40,802 bases of DNA from CAYVBJ01 sp964415185 (GCA_964415185.1 CAYPZI010000011.1:1-40802); one strand, 5' to 3'. Positions 16,432-24,473 are shown, counted from the first letter of the stretch. A program made the numbers and translations. Notes: generated by a model not told the origin, from the letters alone.

Positions 16432-16818
16432 TTAGAGTTGATCAATCACTTTATTAAGTGCTTCCCGAACCTGAACGGCTACCTCGCCCAGCTCATCATT
16501 GCTTACTGCCTGCATGGAAGCGACCGGGTCAATTGCTGAAACCTCAACGGTTCCATTCTCATGTTCTTCAACAATAACATTACAAGGCAGCATCAATCCG
16601 ATTTTATCTTCACTTGAAAGTGCCTGGTATGCATACCCGGGATTGCAGGCCCCAAGGATGGTATACTTTTTAAAATCCTTGTCAATTTTTTCTTTTAGGG
16701 TTTTTTTGATATCAATGGATGTAAGAACACCAAAGCCCTCTTTTTTTAAAACTTCGGTGACAGTCTGAATTGCTTCTTCAAAATTTTGCTCAACTGTTTT
16801 GCTAAAATGATATGACAT
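16432..16818 (-). CDS. DUF302 family protein
   Basis: This 128-aa protein has the DUF302 fold signature: F/Y-rich start MSYHFSKTV, then 'TVTEVLKKEGFGVLTSIDIKKTLKEK', the central YTILGACNPGYAYQAL, and LMLPCNVIVEEHENGTVEVSAIDP. The conserved Cys in GACNPG and in LPCNV are retained. No signal peptide is seen, so it is probably cytosolic. The biochemical function is unknown. Members are often found near sulfur-oxidation and rhodanese genes, which suits this location. It is transcribed from a strong sigma70-like promoter (-35 TTGACA) overlapped by a GntR-type operator, and lies 119 nt before the tolC operon, possibly with read-through. Confidence 0.85.
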   Translation of the reverse strand: MSYHFSKTVEQNFEEAIQTVTEVLKKEGFGVLTSIDIKKTLKEKIDKDFKKYTILGACNPGYAYQALSSEDKIGLMLPCNVIVEEHENGTVEVSAIDPVASMQAVSNDELGEVAVQVREALNKVIDQL

Positions 16819-16851
16819 AATTTTCCTGGTTTGATTGTGATGTTTTCTGTA

Positions 16852-16880
16852 AAGATAGAACGAAAAAACATACTTGTCAA
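16852..16880 (-). promoter_or_regulatory. Sigma70-like promoter of the DUF302 gene
   Basis: On the minus strand there is a perfect TTGACA (16875-16880), a 17-nt spacer, then TATCTT (16852-16857). It is followed 33 nt later by the DUF302 ATG with an AGGAAA ribosome-binding site close by. The -35 lies within the operator at 16872-16887, so a bound repressor would compete directly with RNA polymerase. Confidence 0.7.
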
Positions 16881-16887
16881 TACAGGT
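16872..16887 (+). promoter_or_regulatory. GntR-type operator overlapping the DUF302 promoter
   Basis: ACTTGTCAATACAGGT is the second perfect match to ACTTGTNNNNACAGGT. It covers the -35 box of the DUF302 promoter and lies 121 bp (start to start) from the third site, which is next to the regulator's own promoter. Confidence 0.78.
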
Positions 16888-16992
16888 AGTAAATAGTTGA
16901 TTTAGATACTAAAAGATGTTAAATATTAATTTTATGACTTATAAAAGCCTATATCCAACCGATATCATGCAAAGTAGTAAATTAAATATACT

Positions 16993-17008
16993 ACTTGTAG
17001 TTACAGGT
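16993..17008 (+). promoter_or_regulatory. GntR-type operator upstream of the gntR gene
   Basis: ACTTGTAGTTACAGGT is the third perfect match to the consensus. It ends one base before a candidate -35 (TTGATT, 17010-17015), which has a 17-nt spacer to TACATT (17033-17038). This position suggests autoregulation of the regulator, either by repression or by a looped complex with the site at 16872. Confidence 0.72.
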
Positions 17009-17009
17009 A

Positions 17010-17038
17010 TTGATTAGTTTTGGCGTTTTAATTACATT
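17010..17038 (+). promoter_or_regulatory. Candidate promoter of the gntR gene
   Basis: TTGATT (17010-17015), a 17-nt spacer, and TACATT (17033-17038), 34 nt ahead of the ATG at 17072. Moderate match to the sigma70 consensus, directly next to the operator at 16993-17008. Confidence 0.4.
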
Positions 17039-17071
17039 TTACTGTCCGCTTTAAAATTAACAAATAATAAA

Positions 17072-17884
17072 ATGCTGAAAGAAGGAACGCCTTACCACAA
17101 ACAGATATCTGAATGGCTTAAAAAACAGATCGAGGAGAATAAATTTCTGACAAATGAAAAACTTCCCTCGGAAAGTGAATTGAGTGAGAAATTTGATGTG
17201 AGCCGTGTAACTGTTCGGCGTGCACTTCAAACCCTCGAAAATAACAAGCTGATCTACCGCTGCCAGGGTATCGGGTCATTTGTAAACGACCAGCGGTCTC
17301 ATCAAAGTTTTGCAAGCCTCAACGATTTCATGGAAGATATGGAAGGGTCGGGGATGAAAGCGGCCTCAAAATTACTTTCATTCAGGCATGAAGATGCGGA
17401 TGAAAGGATCGGTGCAATATTGAGTCTGAAGGAAAATAAAAAGGTGGTCAGGGTCGAGAGGATACGTCTTGCGGATGAAGAGCCGGTTGCATTTGATATT
17501 ACCTGGATGCCCCTTTTTTACGGACAGTTGCTTGAAGGTTACGATCTCGAATCGTCAACTATATTCCGGATTCTCGAAACGGATTTTGATATACCGATCC
17601 TGAAAGGTTGTTACAGAATAGATGCGGCGATGAGTAATTCTGAGTTTGCAAGCTATTTGAACGTGAAACCCGGAATCCCGCTTGTACTCATGGAACGTAT
17701 TTCTTACACAATCGGCAATAAACCTATCTATTATCAAAAAAGGTTTTACAGGCGGGATCGCGTTGCATTTGAGGTGCGAACGGAACGAAAACACCCGCAG
17801 TTATCAGAAGATAAGCAGCACACACTTAATGTTGAATTCAGTACCTCGGTAAAGAATAATTCTCAGTTTCCGGATGAAAGCTGA
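17072..17884 (+). CDS. GntR-family transcriptional regulator, HutC/FarR (UTRA) subfamily
   Basis: This 270-aa protein has an N-terminal winged helix typical of GntR (YHKQISEWLKKQIEENKF, then LPSESELSEKFDVSRVTVRRALQTLE and GIGSFV; about 8-75). A UTRA effector domain (about 90-240) follows, with the VVRVERIRLADEEPVAFDITWMP and YYQKRFYRRDRVAFEV segments. The effector ligand cannot be read from sequence. Three identical operator-like sites (16322, 16872, 16993) in and near the divergent region make it the obvious controller of DUF302, the efflux operon and itself. Its 3' end overlaps the convergent CrtA-like gene by 22 bp. Confidence 0.9.
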   Translation: MLKEGTPYHKQISEWLKKQIEENKFLTNEKLPSESELSEKFDVSRVTVRRALQTLENNKLIYRCQGIGSFVNDQRSHQSFASLNDFMEDMEGSGMKAASKLLSFRHEDADERIGAILSLKENKKVVRVERIRLADEEPVAFDITWMPLFYGQLLEGYDLESSTIFRILETDFDIPILKGCYRIDAAMSNSEFASYLNVKPGIPLVLMERISYTIGNKPIYYQKRFYRRDRVAFEVRTERKHPQLSEDKQHTLNVEFSTSVKNNSQFPDES

Positions 17885-18612
17885 TTAAGATCCGGTATAA
17901 GTGCACCTGTTTGCTTAATGGGATGAAATCGGGCAAAAAGCTCCTCGCTGTACCATCCGAGTTCTCTTGTCTTTTTAACTACTTCGTGATGCTCCCTGTT
18001 TTTGTAAGCGAACGATTTCATGGCATCGACACTCTTCCAGGCAGAGAAGGTAGCCTGCATCAAAACCGGCCATTCACCGATACCTTTTGAGTATATGCAT
18101 TCATCAAACTTTTCAAGACTCATTGAAACACCGGGAACGTCTTTCCAAAACCGGATAGCATATCGTGGCTTGATAGTTGCCCTTGTAATTACACAGACAG
18201 GCCGGCCGGATTGCAGATTGGCAGATGATCGAAACGGTTCTTCTTTATCCCAAAAACCATGGGCCTGGACAGGATGCATCAATATGCAGGAATGTGATGA
18301 TGAATCCCGTTTATATTTTTCAATCAATTTGCCTTTTATAAATCTTTCTGCCTGCAATTCACTGCTGAATACGGCAAGAAGCCCGTATGTTGAGAAATCG
18401 GGCTTGATTGAAAAACCGTTACCAGCTCCAGAGCCAAGTGCTTTCCAAAACTCAAGACCCTCAGGTTTTTTCTGAACGGTTTTTAGCGGCGGAAATCCCA
18501 TGCGAATAAATGCCCGGACTTTACTCCCGGTAAGACTGTACTTGAAAAAAGCAATTACGGTTGTTTGAGCCAAGAGAAAAATGATCAGGTGAATATAGTG
18601 CCCGGAAAACAT
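17863..18612 (-). CDS. CrtA-like (spheroidene monooxygenase family) protein
   Basis: This 249-aa protein aligns by eye with the CrtA family along its length. It shows a hydrophobic N-terminus, then FWKALGSGAGNGFSIKPDFSTYGLLAVF, VITRATIKPRYAIRFWKDVPGVS, GIGEWPVLMQATFSAWKSVDAMKSFAY and the tail ELGWYSEELFARFHPI. CrtA oxidises the carotenoid spheroidene, but many CrtA homologues occur with no carotenoid genes and have no known role. No other carotenoid gene is visible in the window. The gene is the third of a minus-strand series (CstB-like, TauE, CrtA-like; gaps 59 and 68 nt) and overlaps the gntR 3' end by 22 bp. I therefore name the family but not the reaction. Confidence 0.75.
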   Translation of the reverse strand: MFSGHYIHLIIFLLAQTTVIAFFKYSLTGSKVRAFIRMGFPPLKTVQKKPEGLEFWKALGSGAGNGFSIKPDFSTYGLLAVFSSELQAERFIKGKLIEKYKRDSSSHSCILMHPVQAHGFWDKEEPFRSSANLQSGRPVCVITRATIKPRYAIRFWKDVPGVSMSLEKFDECIYSKGIGEWPVLMQATFSAWKSVDAMKSFAYKNREHHEVVKKTRELGWYSEELFARFHPIKQTGALIPDLNQLSSGN

Positions 18613-18680
18613 TTTGGCCAGCCGGGAAGTTTCAACGGCAAGTTTAAAATAAGATGAATTATCAGGATTCGTATCGCTTA

Positions 18681-19445
18681 TTAAAGGTCAATGTTCATAT
18701 ACATGATGTAAAATCCCATGATAAGTAAAAAAAACGCGAAAATTTTCCGGAGACGCACAGCAGAAATTTTAGAACCGATTTTTTTTCCAGCCAGGCTTCC
18801 TGCTGAACCGATTAAGCTGAAAATTATAAAGAGATCCCAATTGACTGACAGTTCAAGTTCACTGAGTACGTCAAGGTATTTGATAAAACCTGCTATGCTT
18901 TTCATTGCTATGATTGTCAGGCTTGTTCCGATTGCGAGATGAATAGGCAGGCCTGCAAAAATGACAAGAGCCGGCACAATTAGAAATCCCCCGCCAACCC
19001 CCACCAGTCCTGTGATAACCCCCACTGCAAGTCCTTCAAGCGACAGCATCCACCAAGGCTGAAGTTTTGGCCCGGAAGATAATTTTTCGCTTTGACTTCT
19101 GTCTTTGATCATCAGAATCGCTGCAAGAATCATGACGAACGCAAATATCACAAGCTGAAGATTTCCCGATATATAAGCGGCTAAAAGTGCACCTATCCAG
19201 GTTCCGGCCATTCCAGGCAATCCGAAAATGAACACGCTTCTCCAGTCAACCTGCTTTTTTAATGCGTATGGAACCAGGCCGGCGAGGCTGATTGCCCCGA
19301 CAATTCCCAGTGATTCTGCTATGGCTTCTTTTTCTCCTTCACCGACAAGATATACAAGAATAGGTACCGTAAGTATTGAGCCTCCCGAGCCAAGCAGCCC
19401 GAGTGATAGTCCGACAAGTAAAGCTCCGCCAAACGCTAATAGCAT
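18681..19445 (-). CDS. TauE/SafE-family sulfite/sulfoacetate exporter-like permease
   Basis: This 254-aa polytopic membrane protein has the two-fold TauE/SafE repeat. The first repeat begins LLVGLSLGLLGSGGSILTVPILVY and the second begins LAVGVITGLVGVGGGFLIVPALVIFAGLP, both with the Gly-rich re-entrant signature. There are about eight spans. Members export small sulfonates or sulfite from the cytosol. Here it follows a CstB-like persulfide dioxygenase gene (59-nt gap), and the product of that reaction is sulfite or thiosulfate. The same pairing of a persulfide dioxygenase/rhodanese with TauE is known in the Staphylococcus cst locus and in BigR-type operons, so export of sulfite is the natural inference. 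Confidence 0.85.
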   Translation of the reverse strand: MLLAFGGALLVGLSLGLLGSGGSILTVPILVYLVGEGEKEAIAESLGIVGAISLAGLVPYALKKQVDWRSVFIFGLPGMAGTWIGALLAAYISGNLQLVIFAFVMILAAILMIKDRSQSEKLSSGPKLQPWWMLSLEGLAVGVITGLVGVGGGFLIVPALVIFAGLPIHLAIGTSLTIIAMKSIAGFIKYLDVLSELELSVNWDLFIIFSLIGSAGSLAGKKIGSKISAVRLRKIFAFFLLIMGFYIMYMNIDL

Positions 19446-19504
19446 CTTATCTGTAACAGAATTGGTTGCCGGAACTAATGGATTTAGGAAAAAAAATCAT
19501 AGGG

Positions 19505-20914
19505 TCATGCTTTCTTTATAACATTTTTTGCGTTGGTAAACTGATCATATACCCAGGTTACATCAAACCCTTTTAGTTTGAGGAAAGCCGATGCATATCC
19601 CGATCGCCCCCCGGCCTGGCAATGAACGGCAAGGGGTTTGTTTCTTGGCAAATCTCCTGATTCAGGCAGCAGGCGTGTGTGGGCTATATTAATTGCTTCA
19701 GGTAAATGAGCCTCGCCGAATTCACTGCTTTTTCTAACATCCAGAATGGCAAATTCACCGGATTTTTGATCAAGTTCTTTAAATGAGATTCCCTGGATAG
19801 AATCGAGTTGGCCGCCTTTTTCACTGTAGGTTTCAAGATCATGCGGAGTTACATAGCCGGAAATATAATCAAGGCCTACCCGGATCAAATCACGTACAGC
19901 ATCTTCCAGCATGCTTTCTTCAATTACAAGATAGATATTCTGATTTTCTTCTACATAACATCCGGCAACCGTGTTAAACTGTTTGTTAAAAGGCGTGCAG
20001 AGCGACCCTCTCAGATGCGATTTCATGAATGATTTCATATCGCGGGTATCGAGTAAAACCGCATTTTCATTTTCCAGGTTATTTTCGATTTCGGAAACCG
20101 TGAGATAAGAAGGCATGGGTAAATTTCCGAGAACCCTGGGGCCTTTTTTATTAACCGACTTCATGCGTGCGAAGTAATAGGGTGGTTCAGGTTGACCGTC
20201 AAGGATATAATCAACAAAGTGCTGTTCGCTGTAAGCTGCCTTGATGGAATTATTAAACCGGAGTTCATAGCCGACGGTGCTCCCCGGAACCGATCCGAGA
20301 GCTTTGCCACAAGCACTGCCGGAACCGTGGCCGGGCCAAACTTGAAGGTATTCGGAAACTTCCCTGAACTGGTTGATCGATTGATAAAGCTTTTTGGCCG
20401 ATGGTACCATTGCTCCTGTTTCACCGGCAGCAGATTCGAGCAAGTCCGGGCGGCCTACGTCACCGACAAACACAAAATCACCGGTGGCCAAACCAAGCGG
20501 ATCATCTGCTGACGCCCCGTCGATGATAAAGTAACTCAGATGTTCGGGTGTGTGGCCGGGAGTATGCCAGGCACGTAACCTCACATTTCCCACAGTGATT
20601 ATGTCATCATTTTTTAAAAATTGACAATCATAAGGACTATTGATAAGCCACTCGTATTTCCAGTCTTCACCTCCTTCATCCGAGGCGTAAACTTTTACTC
20701 CATGTTCGGCAAATTCCCTTAAACCGCTTACATAATCTGCATGGATGTGAGTGTCTGCCGCTTTTGTGATTTTAAGGTTTTCTGCTGATGCTGCTTTCAG
20801 ATACTGGTCGATATCTCTCAGGGGATCAATTAAAATAGCTTCACCGGTGGCCTGACAACCGATGAGATAGCTGTATTGAGCTAATTTTTTTTCGAAAAAT
20901 TGTTGAAAATACAT
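19505..20914 (-). CDS. CstB-like persulfide dioxygenase fused to two rhodanese domains
   Basis: This 469-aa protein has an N-terminal metallo-beta-lactamase domain (about 1-250) with the motif DTHIHADYVSG (H56, H58, D60, Y61), then the GHTPEHLSYF and GDFVFVGDVGRPDL metal-ligand segments. A first rhodanese-homology domain (about 275-360) has no active-site Cys. A second (about 370-465) has the loop HCQAGGRS with Cys432. This order (MBL, inactive rhodanese, active rhodanese) is that of CstB, which oxidises persulfides to sulfite/thiosulfate with a mononuclear iron. The second His of the MBL motif (canonical HxHxDH) is Tyr here, as I recall for this subfamily. It probably heads the TauE/CrtA-like operon. 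Confidence 0.87.
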   Translation of the reverse strand: MYFQQFFEKKLAQYSYLIGCQATGEAILIDPLRDIDQYLKAASAENLKITKAADTHIHADYVSGLREFAEHGVKVYASDEGGEDWKYEWLINSPYDCQFLKNDDIITVGNVRLRAWHTPGHTPEHLSYFIIDGASADDPLGLATGDFVFVGDVGRPDLLESAAGETGAMVPSAKKLYQSINQFREVSEYLQVWPGHGSGSACGKALGSVPGSTVGYELRFNNSIKAAYSEQHFVDYILDGQPEPPYYFARMKSVNKKGPRVLGNLPMPSYLTVSEIENNLENENAVLLDTRDMKSFMKSHLRGSLCTPFNKQFNTVAGCYVEENQNIYLVIEESMLEDAVRDLIRVGLDYISGYVTPHDLETYSEKGGQLDSIQGISFKELDQKSGEFAILDVRKSSEFGEAHLPEAINIAHTRLLPESGDLPRNKPLAVHCQAGGRSGYASAFLKLKGFDVTWVYDQFTNAKNVIKKA

Positions 20915-21108
20915 TGGTTTAATTGGTTTATTTCATTGCTAAGCATTGGGCGCTTAATGGCAGGAAAAAATTATGTCTACTTTCAGTGCTCTTTACTGCC
21001 AAAAGCTCTAAAGTTAAAAAACAACGGTAAAGCATAAAACCGGTTATTCATCAATTTACAGTTTAGTTATTTTTCTGAAAGAATAAGACCGTTTTATATA
21101 GTTCTACT

Positions 21109-21972
21109 TTAAAATAATCCCAGTTGCCTGTCCTTTCTTTTATAAGGCCATACGGGCAGTTCCTCCAAGTCTATAAATTTCATAAGTTCAGAGTGAAAAT
21201 AGCTGATCAGGCCGGGGGCATAAAATGTATCGGGAGCATGAATAAAAACATAGGGATGTTTTCCTTCCCTGATCCAGTCTGCCACAATAATTGCCCACTC
21301 TTTTAAATAGGTTTCATTTTTTAATACGTCATTGGCACCTACATATCTGAGAAATGGCCTGCTGCCGGTGGTGTCAAACCTGGCAGGTAAATTCGGCTTT
21401 TTTTTCTTCGCTTCAACTACAGATGGTTCAACCGACTTTAAAGAATGAAGCCTGCGGGTATCAAACAGTACTTTGTCGATGTTGAAACTTGTTAGGAGTT
21501 CACAAAAGCGTCTCTCATTTATTCCCTTATCAAAAAAGTCAGGATGACGCACTTCAACCGCGTAGGAATTATGGGCGGGAAGGTCTTCAACCAGTAGTTC
21601 AAGCTTTCGAAATTCATTTGGGGAAAAGCGGCTGCTAAGCTGAATATGAAACGGCCCGAGATGTTTACGGATTGGAGTAAACAGATCAAGAAACCGGTTT
21701 ACTTCATCAGTAACGTTGAGAAGGCTTTTATAATGAGTAATGCTTTGAGGAAATTTGAAACAAAATTTAAACCCTTCAGGCACATCGGCTCCCCATCGTT
21801 TTACCGTTTCAGGCGAAGGAACCCTGTAAAAGGTGGTATTGCCCTCAACAGAGTTGAAAACAGAGGCATACTGTTGCAAAAAATTATCAGGCTTGGCATG
21901 ATCGGTATAGAAATGGCCGACCCAATCTTTCACTCCCCACTGTGTAGTTCCTATGTGGTATTTTTTGATCAT
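21109..21972 (-). CDS. DUF72 family protein (TIM-barrel-like)
   Basis: This 287-aa protein, read from ATG 21972 (MIKKYHIGTTQWG), has the DUF72 signatures: GTTQWGVKDWVGHFYTDHAKPDNFLQQYASVFNSVEGNTTFYRVPSPETVKRWGADVPEGFKFCFKFPQSITH, the ELLVEDLPAHNSYAVEVRHPDF segment, and FLRYVGAND. The function of the family is unknown. An upstream in-frame ATG at 22050 would add 26 residues, but the family starts at the 'KYHIGTTQWG' strand, and the extension would run into the region holding the promoter of the divergent symporter gene. I therefore choose 21972. It is a single-gene unit. Confidence 0.8.
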   Translation of the reverse strand: MIKKYHIGTTQWGVKDWVGHFYTDHAKPDNFLQQYASVFNSVEGNTTFYRVPSPETVKRWGADVPEGFKFCFKFPQSITHYKSLLNVTDEVNRFLDLFTPIRKHLGPFHIQLSSRFSPNEFRKLELLVEDLPAHNSYAVEVRHPDFFDKGINERRFCELLTSFNIDKVLFDTRRLHSLKSVEPSVVEAKKKKPNLPARFDTTGSRPFLRYVGANDVLKNETYLKEWAIIVADWIREGKHPYVFIHAPDTFYAPGLISYFHSELMKFIDLEELPVWPYKRKDRQLGLF

Positions 21973-22019
21973 TATTCTAATAAACGGTTTTTTTTGTAAA
22001 TAAGGAACCGCTTCCTTAT

Positions 22020-22047
22020 TTGCATTCCAGTTACGATCTGCTATATT
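22020..22047 (+). promoter_or_regulatory. Candidate promoter of the SSS symporter gene
   Basis: TTGCAT (22020-22025), a 16-nt spacer, then TATATT (22042-22047), which ends 30 nt before the ATG at 22078. It overlaps the discarded N-terminal extension of the DUF72 ORF and so supports the shorter DUF72 start. Moderate strength match only. Confidence 0.4.
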
Positions 22048-22077
22048 CACTCGTCAACAAAAACATTACACGACATC

Positions 22078-23811
22078 ATGCCATTTAACTGGCTCGATTA
22101 CACTGTTATTGGCGGCTACCTGCTTCTTATGGTTGTAGCCGGCTGGATCGCAAAAAAGCGGGATCAGGATTCACTTGCCGATTATTTTACAGGTGGTAAA
22201 AACCTGCCCTGGTGGCTGGTGGGCGTATCGATGGTCGCCACCACTTTTGCCGCCGATACACCTCTGGCCGTAACGGGAATTATTGCCAGTGACGGAATTG
22301 CCGGTAACTGGATCTGGTGGAATTTCATGTTTTCAGGGCTTTTCACGGTTTTTCTTTATGCTAAACTCTGGAAGCGTGCCGATGTAATTACCGATGTTGA
22401 GTTTATAAACATTCGGTATAGCGGCAAACCGGCACGTATTCTGAGAGGATTTCGGGCCATCTATCTAGCGCTTCCTATTAACTGTATCATTCTCGGCTGG
22501 GTAACCGTAGGAATGGCAAAAATTTTGACGATTGTAACAGGTGCCGAACAGTGGCTGGTAATTACGCTGCTTTATTTATTGATCGGGATTTATATTTCCC
22601 TATCCGGGCTTTGGGGAGTCATTGTCACCGATTTCATCCAGTTTATCCTCGCTATGGCGGGATCGATTTTGCTTGCCTGGTTTGCCGTGGAGTCGGTTGG
22701 AGGGCTGGAGACGATGAAAATCCGCCTCGGCGAACAGTTTGGCGATGCCGATGCGATTTTGTCGCTCAACCCGTTTTATCATCCTGAAATCATGCTGGCC
22801 ACTGCGCTTGTGTGGGTTGGGATGATGTGGTGGGCGTCCTGGTATCCCGGGGCAGAACCGGGCGGCGGAGGATACATCGCCCAACGTATGTTTTCTGCAA
22901 AGGATGAAAAAAATGCCGTTGGCGGTACACTTCTTTTTAATGTGCTGCACTATGCAGTCAGGCCCTGGCCGTGGATTTTAGTGGCGTTGGCAGCTTTTAT
23001 TACCTATCCGAATCTCGACGATCCCGAAACCGGCTATCCGCTGATGATGCTTGACCTTTTACCGGCGGGACTGCTTGGCCTTCTCGCAGTTGCTTTTCTG
23101 TCGGCTTTTGTATCAACAGTATCCACACACCTGAACTGGGGAGCATCTTACATCGTAAACGATTTTTATAAACCTTTCATAAAACCGGCAGATAATTTCA
23201 GTTCCGAGAAAAGCGCACAGGAACACTATGTGGCCATATCAAGGTGGGCTACCCTTTTAATTATGATTTTTGCCGTCATCGTTTCCTACATGTTTGATTC
23301 GGTAAAAGGCGGGTGGGAAGCCATCCTTTCGATAGGAGCAGGTACCGGCCTTGTGTATATGCTGCGCTGGTTTTGGTGGAGAATTAACGCCTGGAGTGAG
23401 ATTGCAGCTATGTCGGCTGCAGCTATCGGTAGTTTTATGGCAGAACCTCTCGGCTTCAACGGGTTTGCGGAAATCATGATCTTTACAATGTGCTTTTCTA
23501 CCGTAATTTGGGTGGCAGTTACCATGGTGACCCGGAAAGTTGAATTTGAAACCCTGCAAGCATTTTACCATCGCGTTAAACCCGGAGGGCCGGGATGGAA
23601 ACCGTTTGTAACCGAGGGAGTTAAACAGGAATCTCTTTTGCCCGGGATAGGAAAGGTGATACTCGGCTCGGTTTCCATCGTACTCTGTCTCTATTCGATG
23701 AATGAAATATTTTTCGGTTCTGCTTTAGTAGGATTTGGTATGATTCTGATTGCAACCGTTATTCTCTGGTATATCGTAAAGAGTTTTGCTTCAACCGGAA
23801 ATAACCCCTGA
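22078..23811 (+). CDS. Sodium:solute symporter (SSS) family transporter
   Basis: This 577-aa membrane protein begins with the typical SSS first helix (LDYTVIGGYLLLMVVAGWIAKKRDQDSLADYFTGGKNLPWWLVGVSMVATTFAADTPLAVTG). It continues with about 13-14 spans, including the sodium-coupled LeuT-fold segments (SAFVSTVSTHLNWGASYIVNDFYKPF). The family takes up sugars, amino acids, iodide or carboxylates with Na+. The TFAADTPLAVTG and W-rich loops suggest the sugar/SSS-unassigned branch, but the substrate is not clear. It is monocistronic and diverges from the DUF72 gene. Confidence 0.9.
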   Translation: MPFNWLDYTVIGGYLLLMVVAGWIAKKRDQDSLADYFTGGKNLPWWLVGVSMVATTFAADTPLAVTGIIASDGIAGNWIWWNFMFSGLFTVFLYAKLWKRADVITDVEFINIRYSGKPARILRGFRAIYLALPINCIILGWVTVGMAKILTIVTGAEQWLVITLLYLLIGIYISLSGLWGVIVTDFIQFILAMAGSILLAWFAVESVGGLETMKIRLGEQFGDADAILSLNPFYHPEIMLATALVWVGMMWWASWYPGAEPGGGGYIAQRMFSAKDEKNAVGGTLLFNVLHYAVRPWPWILVALAAFITYPNLDDPETGYPLMMLDLLPAGLLGLLAVAFLSAFVSTVSTHLNWGASYIVNDFYKPFIKPADNFSSEKSAQEHYVAISRWATLLIMIFAVIVSYMFDSVKGGWEAILSIGAGTGLVYMLRWFWWRINAWSEIAAMSAAAIGSFMAEPLGFNGFAEIMIFTMCFSTVIWVAVTMVTRKVEFETLQAFYHRVKPGGPGWKPFVTEGVKQESLLPGIGKVILGSVSIVLCLYSMNEIFFGSALVGFGMILIATVILWYIVKSFASTGNNP

Positions 23812-23834
23812 GTTTTCGAACCCTGCCCGCTGGT

Positions 23835-24473
23835 TTAATTTTTTTTATCTGCAGTTTCATCCGGCGGCATAGTTCCGAAAACACGGTCCCACAGCGTAGT
23901 GGATACTCCAAAAGCTTTATCAGGGTATTTGTAGTGGTGAATTGCATGGTGCTTATACTGAACTTTCAGGTAGGAAGGTACAGGTGTTTTGTGAACACTG
24001 AAGTGGACATACGTGTACAGCAGGTAACCGGTTAAAAAACCAGGCATAAATACGAACAGATACTCACCCATAATCAGCCAGAAAATTCCAAAAAGAATTG
24101 AGATGATCAAAAGGCCCGGAATAGGTGGCATGATAAGCCTTTCTTTGTCACGTGGATATTCATGATGAATTCCGTGGAGGGAATAGGCAATTCTATGAGC
24201 CATTTTGCTTTCGGTAAAATATTCATCCAGGTGATTTATGTATTTGTGGAAAAAATATTCAAAAAACGTCCAGAAGAAAACAGCACCGACATAAATGGTT
24301 GCGGCCTGTCCGAATGAGGGAACTACACTTGCCTGATATGCATAGAATAACAATGCCGCTATTACTGAAAGATACATAGTGACAGATACGGGGGCAGGAG
24401 CCTTCGTTAAAAGTTCAAGGTAAGGATTTTGGAAGACTTGTCCCTTTTTATTTCCTTTGCCGTTTTTTTTCAT
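23835..24473 (-). CDS. Fatty-acid-hydroxylase/sterol-desaturase superfamily membrane enzyme
   Basis: This 212-aa protein has the histidine clusters that bind the di-iron centre: HKYINH (76-81), HGIHHEYP (100-107), H157/H161 (VHFSVH), and HHAIHHYKYPD (175-185). Hydrophobic spans occur at about 32-50, 60-75, 115-140 and 145-156. The arrangement is that of fatty acid 2-hydroxylases (FA2H/Scs7 C-terminal domain) and carotenoid hydroxylases. 2-hydroxylation of acyl chains on sphingolipids is a plausible role given the serine-palmitoyltransferase-like gene at about 36 kb, but that is inference. No fused cytochrome b5 domain is present. Confidence 0.82.
   Translation of the reverse strand: MKKNGKGNKKGQVFQNPYLELLTKAPAPVSVTMYLSVIAALLFYAYQASVVPSFGQAATIYVGAVFFWTFFEYFFHKYINHLDEYFTESKMAHRIAYSLHGIHHEYPRDKERLIMPPIPGLLIISILFGIFWLIMGEYLFVFMPGFLTGYLLYTYVHFSVHKTPVPSYLKVQYKHHAIHHYKYPDKAFGVSTTLWDRVFGTMPPDETADKKN

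Noticed and set aside
21973..22050. N-terminal extension of the DUF72 ORF to ATG 22050.
   Set aside because: The DUF72 family begins at the KYHIGTTQWG strand. The extension is unlike the family and overlaps the candidate promoter of the divergent symporter gene.
23257..23571. Open frames on the minus strand inside the SSS symporter gene.
   Set aside because: They are shadow frames of a well-supported membrane-transporter gene and have no domain features.
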